A DNA stretch of 64,000 bases from JACRAV01 sp964571235 (GCA_964571235.1 CAZNAI010000002.1:1-64000), one strand, 5' to 3'; shown: positions 50,620 through 60,704, counted from the stretch's first letter. Notes: generated by a model not told the origin, from the letters alone. Made by a program: numbers and translations.

Positions 50620-51616
50620 ATCACATACCGAGTATCGGCGCCGCTCGATGGCCGAGATTCGCTCGGCGGTAGAGTCGGCAAAGTCGATTCTGGTGGTTTC
50701 GCATCTTGATCCCGATGGCGACGCTCTGGGGACGCAACTGGCGTTCGGCCAGTATCTGCGTGACCTTGGCAAGAAAGTCCACTTGTTGCGCGACTCAGCT
50801 ATTCCGGACAAGTATCAATTTCTGCCTGATATAGACCAGATTGTAACCGCCGACTCAGTGTCGGGGAAACTGCATATCGATACGGCTGTCGTGTTGGAGT
50901 GTCCGTCACCGGAGCGCATGGGAACGGCCAGGAATTTTCTGACTGATAGTGTGACGGTAGTCAATATCGATCATCATCGCGACGCTGACGAATTCGGCGC
51001 GGTAAATTGGATAGACGTGACAGCATCGTCGGTCGGTGAAATGGTTGCTGATTACTTTTCCGAAGTCGGGTATCGCCCGGGCCGGGAAGTTGCGACACAA
51101 CTCTATACTGCGATACTGACCGATACGGGCCGTTTCCGCTATCAATCGACATCGGCTCACACACTTCGAGTTGCGGCCGATTTGATCGAGTTCGGCGCGG
51201 ATCCGCGGTCGATTTGCGATCAAGTCTACTTCAGTTTACGCCCGACAACGATTAAGTTGATCGGTAAAGTGCTTAATCATGTCGAGTTTCATGAGTTCGG
51301 GCGAATCTGTCTGCTTAGCCTGACCAGAGATATGTTTAGTGCGGCCGGCGCCGAGGAGTACGAATCAGACGGCATTGTCGATTACACGATGTTTAACAAA
51401 GGCGTCATTGTAGGTGTGCTCGTAAAAGAGACCGCCAATGGTTCGGTAAAGCTCTCGCTTAGGTCATCTGATGGCGTCAATGTAGCCGCAATTGCGGCTG
51501 AATTTGGCGGCGGAGGGCACTTTAATGCCGCCGGATGCACTATCGCCGGCACTATTTCACAGGCGCGAGTGACCATTCTCGGCCGTTTATCGGAGGCACT
51601 CAATGAGCGCCGTTGA
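50591..51616 (+). CDS. DHH-family nanoRNase/pAp phosphatase (NrnA-like)
   Basis: A 341-residue DHH-DHHA1 phosphoesterase of the NrnA type, which degrades very short oligoribonucleotides and dephosphorylates 3'-phosphoadenosine 5'-phosphate. Metal ligands are in VVSHLDPDGDALGT and VVNIDHHRDADEFG; the DHHA1 domain ends in GGGGHFNAAGC. Its place between rbfA and truB is the conserved location of nrnA homologues in several phyla. ATG 50591 overlaps rbfA; ATG 50648 is an alternative start. Confidence 0.9.
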   Translation: MKSKIPQASESHTEYRRRSMAEIRSAVESAKSILVVSHLDPDGDALGTQLAFGQYLRDLGKKVHLLRDSAIPDKYQFLPDIDQIVTADSVSGKLHIDTAVVLECPSPERMGTARNFLTDSVTVVNIDHHRDADEFGAVNWIDVTASSVGEMVADYFSEVGYRPGREVATQLYTAILTDTGRFRYQSTSAHTLRVAADLIEFGADPRSICDQVYFSLRPTTIKLIGKVLNHVEFHEFGRICLLSLTRDMFSAAGAEEYESDGIVDYTMFNKGVIVGVLVKETANGSVKLSLRSSDGVNVAAIAAEFGGGGHFNAAGCTIAGTISQARVTILGRLSEALNERR

Positions 51617-52550
51617 TAGATGGCACGGGCTGTTGCCGATTGATAAGCCGGCTGGGATGACCAGCCATGATGTTGTTTCAGAGGTTCGTCGAATTATTGG
51701 GCAACGGGGAGTGGGACACACCGGGACACTTGATCCTCGCGCGACTGGACTATTGATCCTCTGCCTGGGACGAGCCACCAAGGTGGCGCAATTTGTCAGC
51801 GCCTGTTCCAAGTCGTATACCGCTGACATTTTTCTGGGGCGTTCGACCTCAACGTATGATGCTGAAGGACTCGATGAATCACTGCCGCTGGCACATCCGC
51901 CGGATATGACCAGTGAAGAGATGGCTGAGTTATTGCAGGAGTATGTCGGCCATATTCGCCAACAGGTCCCGGCCTATTCGGCGATTAAGGTGCAGGGGAG
52001 GCCGCTCTACGAGGCGGCACGGCGCGGAGAGGATATCGAGACTCCTGAGCGCGATGTGGTCGTCAACTCTTTGAACATGATTTCTTTTGAACCGCCGAAC
52101 TTGAAGATTGAATTGAATTGCTCCAAGGGAACGTATGTGAGGTCGCTGGCCCACGATATAGGCCGCAAATTGGGGTGTGGTGGGTATCTGGCGGAACTTC
52201 GCAGAACCGAAGTCGGTGGCGTAACAATAGACCGGGCGATCAAACTGGACGATCTGCAGAAAACAGCACGCGAGAGTAAATTGGATACGGTGATTCTTTC
52301 GGTTGAGCAGATGCTCAACTTCGCGTCGCTGAAAGTCACCGATACTTTCAGCCGGAAAGTCATCAATGGCCGGCCTTTGCGACCGGTTGATCTCGTGGAA
52401 GTTGTGGGAGATTTTTCGGCGGGCGATCATGTGGTGTTGAAAAATACCGCCGGACAAATTCTGGCGATTGGTACCGCAGGAGTGGATGCCGACGCGATTG
52501 GGCAGACTCAGGGAAAAGCGCTATTTAACTATGTGAGGGTGCTCAATTGA
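51603..52550 (+). CDS. truB: tRNA pseudouridine-55 synthase TruB
   Basis: TruB makes pseudouridine 55 in the T loop of tRNAs. The 315-residue protein contains GLLPIDKPAGMTSHDVV, GHTGTLDPRATGLL with the catalytic Asp, and KSYTADIFLGRSTSTYDAEG, with a PUA-like C-terminal part. GGAGG seven bases before ATG 51603 marks the start, which lies 14 bases inside the preceding gene. Its stop overlaps the TTG start of ribF. Confidence 0.95.
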   Translation: MSAVDRWHGLLPIDKPAGMTSHDVVSEVRRIIGQRGVGHTGTLDPRATGLLILCLGRATKVAQFVSACSKSYTADIFLGRSTSTYDAEGLDESLPLAHPPDMTSEEMAELLQEYVGHIRQQVPAYSAIKVQGRPLYEAARRGEDIETPERDVVVNSLNMISFEPPNLKIELNCSKGTYVRSLAHDIGRKLGCGGYLAELRRTEVGGVTIDRAIKLDDLQKTARESKLDTVILSVEQMLNFASLKVTDTFSRKVINGRPLRPVDLVEVVGDFSAGDHVVLKNTAGQILAIGTAGVDADAIGQTQGKALFNYVRVLN

Positions 52551-53500
52551 GTTTCGCCTTCTATCGCTCAATCGAGGCATTCGGTTCTGCTGGTGAAAGC
52601 GGCACAGTAGTGACAGTGGGAACATTTGATGGAATCCACCTGGGCCATCAGGCGATTTTGAAGAGTGCAGGAGATTTGGCCAAAGAAAGCGGCCTGCTAC
52701 CCGTTATTGTGACATTTGATCCGCATCCTCGAGTTGTCGTAACCCCCGACAACTATCCTCTGATGTTGACGACACTCGATGAAAAAGAGCATTTCCTACC
52801 TCACTTTCATAAGGGGGCGGTAGTGGTGTTGAGATTCGATACAAAGCTGAAGAATCTCACCGCCGAAGAGTTTGTACGAACAATTTTGGTTGAGAAGCTG
52901 AATGTGAAGAAGCTGATAGTCGGCTACGACCATGCTTTTGGCCGTGACCGGAAAGGTGGAACCACGGAACTTCGGGCGTTGGGGAAGGAACTTCGCTTTT
53001 CTGTGACGGTAGCCGGGCCGGTACTACGAGAGGGGGAGCCGGTGTCATCGACCCGGATCCGTACGGCATTGCTTGAAAGCAGGCTCTCCGAGGCGACCGA
53101 GATGCTCGGGCATGATTATGCTATATTCGGAACGGTTGAGCGGGGAATAGGGCTTGGGAGAAAGCTCGGGTACCCGACCGCCAATGTTTGCTACGGCAAA
53201 GATAAGCTGTTGCCGTATCCGGGAGTCTATTCGTGCCGGGTGATGGTGGAAGACGAAGAATTCATGGGAATGATGTTTATCGGACACAATCATTTCAATG
53301 CCGCCAAAGCGGTGGCAGTGGAAGCCAACCTGTTTGATTTTGATCGCGACATATATGATGCCGAGATACGGGTGGTCCCCACACACTTTGTGCGTGAAGG
53401 TCGGAAGTTTGCCTCGACCGGCGAATTGACCGCCCAGATGGCCTTAGACAAGCAACAAGTATTGAGAATAATATCCAAAGGAGAAAACGCATGGCAGTAA
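52547..53500 (+). CDS. ribF: Bifunctional riboflavin kinase/FAD synthetase RibF
   Basis: RibF converts riboflavin to FMN and then FAD. The N-terminal FAD synthetase domain has VGTFDGIHLGHQAIL and VTFDPHPRVVV, then GYDHAFGRDRKG and SSTRIRTALL; the C-terminal riboflavin kinase domain has RKLGYPTANV. At 317 residues it is of normal length. The start is TTG 52547, overlapping the truB stop (TTGA), another coupled junction. The stop overlaps the rpsO ATG region. Confidence 0.94.
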   Translation: MSFAFYRSIEAFGSAGESGTVVTVGTFDGIHLGHQAILKSAGDLAKESGLLPVIVTFDPHPRVVVTPDNYPLMLTTLDEKEHFLPHFHKGAVVVLRFDTKLKNLTAEEFVRTILVEKLNVKKLIVGYDHAFGRDRKGGTTELRALGKELRFSVTVAGPVLREGEPVSSTRIRTALLESRLSEATEMLGHDYAIFGTVERGIGLGRKLGYPTANVCYGKDKLLPYPGVYSCRVMVEDEEFMGMMFIGHNHFNAAKAVAVEANLFDFDRDIYDAEIRVVPTHFVREGRKFASTGELTAQMALDKQQVLRIISKGENAWQ

Positions 53501-53760
53501 CGAAAGAGAAGAAGGCGGGGCTTGTGCAGTCCTTCCGACTTCATGACAGCGACACCGGTTCGCCGGAAGTTCAGATCGCGCTGTTGACGGAACGAATCAC
53601 CGATCTGACTAATCATTTGCACGACCACCCGAAAGACTTCCACAGCCGCTACGGCTTGTTGAAGCTGGTGGGACAGCGTCGACGACTGCTGGACTATCTG
53701 AAAGATCGCGACATTGAAGCCTATCGCGATATCGTCGAAAAACTTGGCTTGCGTCGGTAA
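53491..53760 (+). CDS. rpsO: 30S ribosomal protein uS15
   Basis: The 89-residue protein carries the complete S15 pattern: SFRLHDSDTGSPEVQIALLTERI, LTNHLHDHPKDFHSRYGLL and GQRRRLLDYLKDRD. S15 is a primary 16S rRNA-binding protein of the platform. AAAGGAG seven bases before ATG 53491 gives strong initiation; the gene overlaps the ribF stop by ten bases. Confidence 0.97.
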   Translation: MAVTKEKKAGLVQSFRLHDSDTGSPEVQIALLTERITDLTNHLHDHPKDFHSRYGLLKLVGQRRRLLDYLKDRDIEAYRDIVEKLGLRR

Positions 53761-53779
53761 CTTGTAACAGGAAAAGAAT

Positions 53780-55900
53780 ATGGTTCACAAAGTAGAATTT
53801 GAAATCGGTGGCAGAACAATGACCATCGAAACCGGTAAAATGGCCAAACAGGCCAACGGTGCGGTGACAGTTCGGTATGCCGATTCTATGGTCATATCAA
53901 CCGTATGCGCCATGACAGAGCCCAAGATCGGGCAGGACTTTTTCCCACTCACGGTCGAGTACCGTGAAAAGTCGTACGCGGCGGGAAAGATCCCGGGCGG
54001 ATTTTTCAAGCGCGAAGGGCGTCCTTCCGAGAAAGAAATTCTCTCGGCTCGTATTATTGACCGTCCGATTCGGCCGCTCTTTCCGGAGGATTTCCGGGGC
54101 GAGACGCAGTGCATCACCTATGTCATATCGCACGATCAGAAAAACGATACTGACATTATGGGACTGATCGGGACTTCGGCGTCGATTGCCGTTTCCGATA
54201 TTCCAATCTCCAAGACAATCGCCGGCGTGCGTGTCGGACGAATTGACGGCCGTTTAGTTATCAATCCGGAGATTCCTTCGATGGAAGAGTGCGATCTTGC
54301 TATCACCATGGCCGGGTCAGCCGATTCGATCACGATGGTCGAGGGTGGTGCTCAGGAAGTTTCCGAAGAAGAGCTGATTAAGGCGCTCCAGTTCGGGCAC
54401 GATCACATCAAGCAGATTGTCGCCAAGATTGAAGAGTTGAAGGCGAAAGTTGGCAAGCCGAAATTCAAGTATACCCCGGTTGCGACCAACGCCGAACTGA
54501 CCGCCAAAGTGAAGGAGATGGTTGGCGCGAAGTACTCCGAGTTTAATCGGATCGCCGACAAAGACACGCGCCGCGAGAAGAAGAAAGAATTCGAGAAGTC
54601 GATCAAAGAATCACTGGCCACCGAGTTCCCGGATCAGGGGAGCACGATCGGCAATGTGCTACATGACCTGGATTCCGACGCAATGCGCTCGATGATTCTC
54701 AATGAAGGGAAGCGCATAGACGGTCGGTCGGTCAACGACGTTCGCGAAATCAGTTCCGAAGTCGGCGTTCTTCCGCGCGCTCATGGTTCGTCGCTCTTTA
54801 CGCGCGGCCAGACCCAGGCGCTGGTGGCAGTGACGCTCGGGACCAAGATGGACGAGCAGAGACTAGATGAACTGGAAGGGGAATCGACCAAGAGCTATAT
54901 GCTCCACTACAATTTCCCGCCGTTCTCGACCGGTGAAACCAAGATGATCCGCGGAACAAGCCGTCGCGAAATCGGACATGGCGCACTGGCTGAGCGGGCG
55001 CTGATTCCGGTGATTCCGAGCGAGGGTAGTTTCCCGTACACGGTGCGAGTTGTATCGGATGTTCTGGAGTCAAACGGGTCGTCGTCGATGGCTTCCGTCT
55101 GCGGCGCCTCGCTGGCGATGATGGACTGCGGCGTGCCGATCAAGACCGCCGTGGCTGGAATCGCGATGGGACTTATCAAGACCGACGATAAGGTCGCGAT
55201 CCTGACTGATATCCTGGGTGATGAAGATCACTTCGGCGATATGGATTTCAAAGTGGCCGGTTCAACCACCGGAATCACGGCGATTCAGATGGATATCAAG
55301 ATCACGGGACTCGATCTGGAGACGATGCGCCAGGCGCTGGACCGTGCGCGGGTCGCCCGTCTGCATATCCTTGAAAAGATGAACCAGACGATTTCGCGTC
55401 ACCGCGATCAATTGTCTGAGTATGCGCCGCGCATTATCACCATCAAGATCAACCCGGCCAAGATTGGCGAGTTGATCGGCCCCGGTGGCAAGATTATTCG
55501 CGCTATCTGCGAAGAGACCGGCGCGAAGATCGATATCGACGATGACGGCACCGTGCTTATCGCGACGGTCGACGGCGATGCCGGTCGGGCCGCGCTTGCC
55601 AGAGTCGAAGCAATTGTCGCAGAACCGGAAATGGGCAAGGTGTACAACGGAATTGTCCGTAGAACCACCGACTTCGGCGCGTTTGTCGAAATCATGCCCG
55701 GCACCGATGGCCTGATTCATATCTCAGAGCTTGACTTAAACCGGGTCAAGCGGGTTGAAGACATCGTTCGGGTCGGTGACCGTGTTGACGTGAAAGTCAT
55801 CAATATCGATCAGGATGGAAAAGTCCGGCTGTCGCGAAAAGCGCTCTTGACCGCGTCGGCCGCTGTTCCCGCCCACAACGGCGAGGAATCAAACAACTGA
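53780..55900 (+). CDS. pnp: Polynucleotide phosphorylase
   Basis: PNPase degrades RNA 3' to 5' with phosphate. The 706-residue protein has two RNase PH domains (first ending near 220; second with GVLPRAHGSSLFTRGQTQAL and the DILGDEDHFGDMDFKVAG catalytic region), a linking helical domain, then KH (GPGGKIIRAICEETGAKI) and S1 (VYNGIVRRTTDFGAFVEI) domains at the C-terminus. It follows rpsO as in many bacteria. Its TGA overlaps the next ATG by one base. Confidence 0.96.
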   Translation: MVHKVEFEIGGRTMTIETGKMAKQANGAVTVRYADSMVISTVCAMTEPKIGQDFFPLTVEYREKSYAAGKIPGGFFKREGRPSEKEILSARIIDRPIRPLFPEDFRGETQCITYVISHDQKNDTDIMGLIGTSASIAVSDIPISKTIAGVRVGRIDGRLVINPEIPSMEECDLAITMAGSADSITMVEGGAQEVSEEELIKALQFGHDHIKQIVAKIEELKAKVGKPKFKYTPVATNAELTAKVKEMVGAKYSEFNRIADKDTRREKKKEFEKSIKESLATEFPDQGSTIGNVLHDLDSDAMRSMILNEGKRIDGRSVNDVREISSEVGVLPRAHGSSLFTRGQTQALVAVTLGTKMDEQRLDELEGESTKSYMLHYNFPPFSTGETKMIRGTSRREIGHGALAERALIPVIPSEGSFPYTVRVVSDVLESNGSSSMASVCGASLAMMDCGVPIKTAVAGIAMGLIKTDDKVAILTDILGDEDHFGDMDFKVAGSTTGITAIQMDIKITGLDLETMRQALDRARVARLHILEKMNQTISRHRDQLSEYAPRIITIKINPAKIGELIGPGGKIIRAICEETGAKIDIDDDGTVLIATVDGDAGRAALARVEAIVAEPEMGKVYNGIVRRTTDFGAFVEIMPGTDGLIHISELDLNRVKRVEDIVRVGDRVDVKVINIDQDGKVRLSRKALLTASAAVPAHNGEESNN

Positions 55901-57180
55901 TGGAACGTCATCGGGTCGAATCCCCCTCCGGGGTATTCGAAAAGACGACGCTCCCCAATGGCATCCGCGTAATCAGCGAACGGTTTCCCGCCGTTCGCTC
56001 GGTTTCGCTGGGTGTCTGGTTGGATGTTGGCTCCCGGTCGGAACCTGACAAACTGGCCGGGGTTTGCCACTTCATCGAGCATATGATCTTCAAGGGGACC
56101 AAGCGTCGCTCGGCACGCGAGTTGGCGTCGGCGCTTGAGTCGGTGGGGGGATCACTCAACGGATTTACAACGCGCGAACAAACCTGCTACACCGCACGAG
56201 TGACCGATGAATATCTGGCAGAGGCGATCGACGTTCTGGCGGATATGACCGGTCACGCCACGATGAAGCAATCGGATATGACCAAAGAAAAGCAGGTTAT
56301 CAGCGAAGAGATCAAAGAATCGATTGATAATCCGTCGGATTTTATTCACGATCTTTTCCAGATGACCTATTGGGGGGACCATCCGCTGGGCCGCCCGATC
56401 ATGGGGACGCAGAAGACTATTGGGGCTCTCAAGCGCTCTGACATGCTGAAGTTTGTCGCGGAACATTACCGGACTGGCAATGTGGTGGTGGCGGCGGCGG
56501 GAGCGGTATCGCACAGAGAATTGGTCAAGTTGGTCGAAAAGAAGTTCAAGTTCGCAGGCGGCAAAGCCCCTCAGCCGGACAAATTGATCACGCCTGCTAA
56601 GACGCGCTCGATTATTCAGACTAACGACAGCCGTCAGACGCATTTTTGCATGGGATATCCGGGAATCTGTTATGACACAGCCGACCGGATGACCGCGTTG
56701 GTGCTGTCGACTTATTTGGGCGGCGGGATGTCGTCGGTGCTTTTCCACCGAATCCGCGAAACGAGCGGGCTTGCATATACAGTCTTTACGTTTACCGACT
56801 TCTATCGGGATGGTGGTTTGTTTGGAGTGTATCTGGGGACCGACAGGAAACATCTTCGCCGTGCCTTTGACATAATCAGGTCCGAATGCGGTAAACTGAA
56901 GAAATCGAAAATATCCAACGCCGAAATCGACAAGATCAAAGCTCAAATCCGCGGGCAAATTATCATGAGTATGGAATCCAGTTCCAATCGGATGAATCGA
57001 ATCGCGCGCTTTGAGCTGATGATGGGGCGGTACCAGACGTACAAAGAGTCATTGCGCGAAGTTGAGCGGGTAACGCCGGCGAAAGTGTGCGAGCTGGCCA
57101 ACCGGCTGTTTGACAATTCGCAATTGGCTATTACAGTCTTGGGGCCATCAGAGCCCGGTGTATTTTCAGACGTAGTGTAG
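55900..57180 (+). CDS. M16-family zinc metallopeptidase
   Basis: A 426-residue member of the M16B processing-peptidase group (PqqL/MlpA-like). The inverted zinc motif is HFIEHMIFKGT, with the third ligand in the following EEIKESIDNP stretch. The GGGMSSVLFHRIRETSGLAYTV segment is the family's C-terminal domain signature. No signal peptide is seen, so it is probably cytoplasmic. It sits after pnp as mlpA/ymxG does near pnpA in Bacillus. Confidence 0.9.
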   Translation: MERHRVESPSGVFEKTTLPNGIRVISERFPAVRSVSLGVWLDVGSRSEPDKLAGVCHFIEHMIFKGTKRRSARELASALESVGGSLNGFTTREQTCYTARVTDEYLAEAIDVLADMTGHATMKQSDMTKEKQVISEEIKESIDNPSDFIHDLFQMTYWGDHPLGRPIMGTQKTIGALKRSDMLKFVAEHYRTGNVVVAAAGAVSHRELVKLVEKKFKFAGGKAPQPDKLITPAKTRSIIQTNDSRQTHFCMGYPGICYDTADRMTALVLSTYLGGGMSSVLFHRIRETSGLAYTVFTFTDFYRDGGLFGVYLGTDRKHLRRAFDIIRSECGKLKKSKISNAEIDKIKAQIRGQIIMSMESSSNRMNRIARFELMMGRYQTYKESLREVERVTPAKVCELANRLFDNSQLAITVLGPSEPGVFSDVV

Positions 57181-57194
57181 CAGTTCGTATCCAA

Positions 57195-57977
57195 ATGGTT
57201 GCGCATGCGCCGATCATTTTGGCCTTTCACAAAGTCCGGCGAGGGAGAGGCTGGGATCACACCAATATCCAGCCAAGTCGGCTAACGAGTATTTTGTCAG
57301 CATTAGATGGGCGTGGGTATAAATTCACGAGCCTGCAATCGATAGTTGCCACTCCCAATCCCAGGCAAATTGCACTAACATTCGACGACGGGTACGCGCA
57401 TCTGGCCGAGACTCTCCTGCCAATCTGTGAGCAATTTCGCGCCAATCCGACACTATTCGTACCGGCTGGCCATATCGGGAAATCGAATCTTTGGGATTAC
57501 ACAAGTGGGGTCGCACCCGAAGAACATCTATCTGAATCTCAAATTCGATCGCTCGCTGAAGCAGGATTTGAGATCGGCTCACACGGCTGGTCGCACAGGC
57601 CTTTGACGCAACTTACCACTGCTCGACTGGCTGAAGAATTAGGCAATTCAAAACAACTTCTTGAAGATATTACCGGTCGTCCGGTGCGGTCGATCAGTTA
57701 TCCGTTTGGCAGACTCGATCAGCGGATGGTCCGACTGGCACGATCGGCAGGTTACACCACTGGAGTGACAACCAACTGGATTTCTGCCGGCGCGGACTGT
57801 CTTGCCCTCGGCAGAATCATCATCTATGGTTTTGATACGCCGTTTTCGGTACCACAGAAAATAGAGGGGAGACTGGCCTGGCTGGAAAAGCTCAAACAAT
57901 CGATTGCGACCTCGCTTTCGGCCGGCACCGGTCTGTACCAGAGGATCAGCGGACACGCTCGTGGCGACCGAATTTGA
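57195..57977 (+). CDS. Polysaccharide deacetylase family protein
   Basis: A 260-residue NodB-homology (CE4) protein. The metal-binding Asp pair is in LTFDDGYAHL, and HGWSHRPL provides the H-x3-H pair, followed by SYPFGRLDQRMVRLARSAGY. Such enzymes remove acetyl groups from chitin-like or peptidoglycan sugars. No signal peptide is evident. The gene follows pnp and the M16 peptidase; a deacetylase gene (ylxY) is in the same cluster in Bacillus, so the association is old. Confidence 0.86.
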   Translation: MVAHAPIILAFHKVRRGRGWDHTNIQPSRLTSILSALDGRGYKFTSLQSIVATPNPRQIALTFDDGYAHLAETLLPICEQFRANPTLFVPAGHIGKSNLWDYTSGVAPEEHLSESQIRSLAEAGFEIGSHGWSHRPLTQLTTARLAEELGNSKQLLEDITGRPVRSISYPFGRLDQRMVRLARSAGYTTGVTTNWISAGADCLALGRIIIYGFDTPFSVPQKIEGRLAWLEKLKQSIATSLSAGTGLYQRISGHARGDRI

Positions 57978-58029
57978 TTGCCGAGCCTTGAGAAAGTCGA
58001 TAGATTTTCCGAATTGAACTTAAGGAAAG

Positions 58030-60522
58030 ATGAGTTTCATGGAAACGCCCGATAAAGCCCCCCGAAAGTACGATTTCGCTCATATCGACCAGAAGTGGCA
58101 GGAACGCTGGGACCGTGACCAGCTCTACAAAGCTCCCGCTCATCCCGATCCGGCCAACAAGTTCTATATGCTGGTGATGTTCGCCTATCCCTCCGGCGAT
58201 ATTCATATGGGACATTTCAGAAATTATATCATCGGGGACGCGGTCGCGCGGCGCCAGATGATGCTCGGCAAACAGGTATTGCATCCGTTTGGCTGGGACG
58301 CTTTCGGGTTACCCGCCGAACGGGCGGCGATTCAGCGAGGGATACATCCGGAAGACTGGACACTGACCAATGTCGAAGTTTCGCGCAACACGCTGAAAAA
58401 AGTCGGGATCTCGTTTGACTGGACGCGCGAGGTCAATTCAAGTGCGCCGGATTATTACAAGTGGACCCAGTGGATGTTTATCCAGCTCTTCAACAAAGGG
58501 CTGGCGTACCGTCAGAGGGGATTTGTCAATTGGTGCCCCGAGGACAAGACGGTGCTGGCCAACGAACAGGTCAAAGACGGCCGGTGTGAGCGGTGCGGGA
58601 CGCTGGTTGAAAAGAAAGACCAGGTACAGTGGTATTTCAAGATCACGGCGTATGCCGATCGCCTGATCGATGATCTGGACACCCTGCCGGGGTGGCCGGA
58701 CAATGTGAAGACAATGCAGAAAGAGTGGATCGGGCGCTCGCACGGACTTGAGATCGATTTTACGATTGAGTCTACGGGGGAGAAGATCCCGGTTTTTACG
58801 ACCCGCGCTGACACGGTCTATGGCGTGACATTTATGGCGATTGCGCCGGAGGCGGAAATTTTGTCACGGATGAATCTTGCGCCCGAGTATGCGAAAAAAG
58901 TCGCTGAATACAAAGCGATTGCCGGGCGACGGAGCGATATTGAGCGAGCCGCGACAGGCGAGAAGGATGGTGTCTTTACCGGCCAGTATGCGATCAATCC
59001 GTATAGCGGTGAGAAAGTACAGCTTTGGGTGGCCGACTATGTGCTTGCCGGTTACGGCACCGGTGTGGTCATGGGAGTGCCGGCGCACGATACGAGGGAT
59101 ATGGCGTTTGCTCATAAGTACGGCATTCCTATCAGAGTGGTCATTCAAGGCGGATCAGATGAAGCGTTGGGGCCTAAAGAGGCGTTTGTCGAATATGGCC
59201 CGATGATTAATTCCGGAAAGTTTGACGGGAAGGCTGGCGAGACCGCACTCACGGCGGTATCGGAGTATGCTGAACAGAAAGGACTTGGGCGGCGCAAGGT
59301 AAACTATAAGTTGAAGGACTGGTCGATCTCGCGCCAGCGGTACTGGGGGTGCCCAATCCCGATTGTACATTGCTCAAAGTGCGGGCCGGTGGCAGTGCCC
59401 GATGACCAACTGCCGGTAATATTGCCGCATGTCGACAATTTCCTACCCAAAGGGCGTTCGCCGCTGGCCGATGTGCCGGAGTTTGTTAATACGACCTGCC
59501 CGAAATGTAGCGGGCCGGCAGAGCGCGATCCGGATACGATGGATACGTTTGTCTGCTCAAGCTGGTATTACCTCCGATACTGCGATGCCAATAACACCAA
59601 CTCTCCGTTTGACACATCGATGGCTAACGACTGGATGCCGGTCGATTTGTATGTCGGCGGTGTGACTCACGCGACTGGACATCTGATCTATTTCCGGTTT
59701 TTCCAGAAGTTTCTCAAGGATATGGGGTGGCTTGACGACAGCGAGCCGTCGCTGAAGCTCTTCAATCACGGGATGGTGATGGATTCGCACGGCGAGGTGA
59801 TGTCCAAGTCCAAGGGGAATGTGGTGTCGCCAATCGCGGTAATGGCTGAGCGGGGGACGGATATTGCACGTTTGGCAATGTTTTTCACGGCGCCATCGGA
59901 GAAAGAAGTTCTGTGGAGCAATGAAGGCATCACCGGTGTCGAGAAGTTTGTGTTAAACCGGGTATTGCCGCTTGCCAAGTCGTATCGAGGGTCAAAGCCG
60001 GACTTAAAGCAATGGTTTAAGGTCGAGCAGTTGACTGCCGATGAACGGGCGATCTATATCAAACTCAACCAGACGATTAAACGGGTCGACGAGTCGTTCG
60101 AGCGGCTCGGGTTCAATACGGCGATTTCGGCGCTGATGGAGCTACTGCGTGACTATGATCCTGCCAAGATTGGCAACGACAAGCTAAACGACCAGATCGT
60201 GCTCAAGTCGATTCAGATGATCGCGCCACTGGGGCCACATGTGGCCGAGGAACTTTGGGAGCAGTTGGGCTTTACGCAGTCGATTTTCAAATCAAGCTGG
60301 CCGGAATATGATCATACGGCGGTGACAGGCGAATCGGTCGATATCGCGGTTCAGGTCAATGGTAAGCTACGCGATACGGTTACGGTCGGAGTTGATGCGG
60401 ACCAGGCCGAGGTAGAATCGGCGGCATTTGCTAGCCCAAAGGTGACCGGGCATACCGAGGGTAAGCAGATCATCAAGAAGGTGTACGTGCCGGGGCGGCT
60501 ACTTAGTATTGTCGTGAAATAG
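58030..60522 (+). CDS. leuS: Leucyl-tRNA synthetase
   Basis: LeuS charges tRNA-Leu. The 830-residue protein has the HIGH motif as HMGHFRNYIIGD, a zinc-binding cluster in the ZN-1 region (KCSGPAE and CSKCGPV), the CP1 editing domain (about residues 220-420) with the Thr-rich TTRADTVYGVTF, a KMSKS motif as VMSKSKGNVVSP, and the C-terminal anticodon domain. AAGGAA precedes ATG 58030; ATG 58039 is an alternative. Length matches bacterial LeuS. Confidence 0.96.
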   Translation: MSFMETPDKAPRKYDFAHIDQKWQERWDRDQLYKAPAHPDPANKFYMLVMFAYPSGDIHMGHFRNYIIGDAVARRQMMLGKQVLHPFGWDAFGLPAERAAIQRGIHPEDWTLTNVEVSRNTLKKVGISFDWTREVNSSAPDYYKWTQWMFIQLFNKGLAYRQRGFVNWCPEDKTVLANEQVKDGRCERCGTLVEKKDQVQWYFKITAYADRLIDDLDTLPGWPDNVKTMQKEWIGRSHGLEIDFTIESTGEKIPVFTTRADTVYGVTFMAIAPEAEILSRMNLAPEYAKKVAEYKAIAGRRSDIERAATGEKDGVFTGQYAINPYSGEKVQLWVADYVLAGYGTGVVMGVPAHDTRDMAFAHKYGIPIRVVIQGGSDEALGPKEAFVEYGPMINSGKFDGKAGETALTAVSEYAEQKGLGRRKVNYKLKDWSISRQRYWGCPIPIVHCSKCGPVAVPDDQLPVILPHVDNFLPKGRSPLADVPEFVNTTCPKCSGPAERDPDTMDTFVCSSWYYLRYCDANNTNSPFDTSMANDWMPVDLYVGGVTHATGHLIYFRFFQKFLKDMGWLDDSEPSLKLFNHGMVMDSHGEVMSKSKGNVVSPIAVMAERGTDIARLAMFFTAPSEKEVLWSNEGITGVEKFVLNRVLPLAKSYRGSKPDLKQWFKVEQLTADERAIYIKLNQTIKRVDESFERLGFNTAISALMELLRDYDPAKIGNDKLNDQIVLKSIQMIAPLGPHVAEELWEQLGFTQSIFKSSWPEYDHTAVTGESVDIAVQVNGKLRDTVTVGVDADQAEVESAAFASPKVTGHTEGKQIIKKVYVPGRLLSIVVK

Positions 60523-60577
60523 GTGACGGGGCTGGGATTGAGTCGTATCAACGGGCTGTGGGCTATTCTGTAGTTAA

Positions 60578-60593
60578 CATAATATATATTATG
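60578..60593 (+). repeat. Perfect 16-base AT palindrome
   Basis: CATAATATATATTATG equals its own reverse complement. It lies in the spacer between the convergent leuS and carboxypeptidase genes, next to GC-rich hairpins. Too short-looped for a normal terminator; a binding site for a dimeric protein is one possibility. Confidence 0.55.
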
Positions 60594-60685
60594 GGACACC
60601 ACTACCTTCATAAAGTGGCCGTTGCATTTCTGATTCCCGAACTGGTAGCGCACCGCTTCGCGGTACAAATCTTGCCGGGATGATT

Positions 60686-60704
60686 GCGACCGCGTAGCGG
60701 TCGC
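60686..60704 (+). repeat. REP-like hairpin GCGACCGC/GCGGTCGC
   Basis: Two 8-base arms around GTA, followed by CTACCA, a variant of the CTACAAG tail seen on the hairpins near 41 and 44 kb. A shorter ACCGC/GCGGT hairpin precedes it (about 60652-60664). Both are in the convergent leuS/dacA-like spacer, where they may also act as terminators. Confidence 0.6.
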
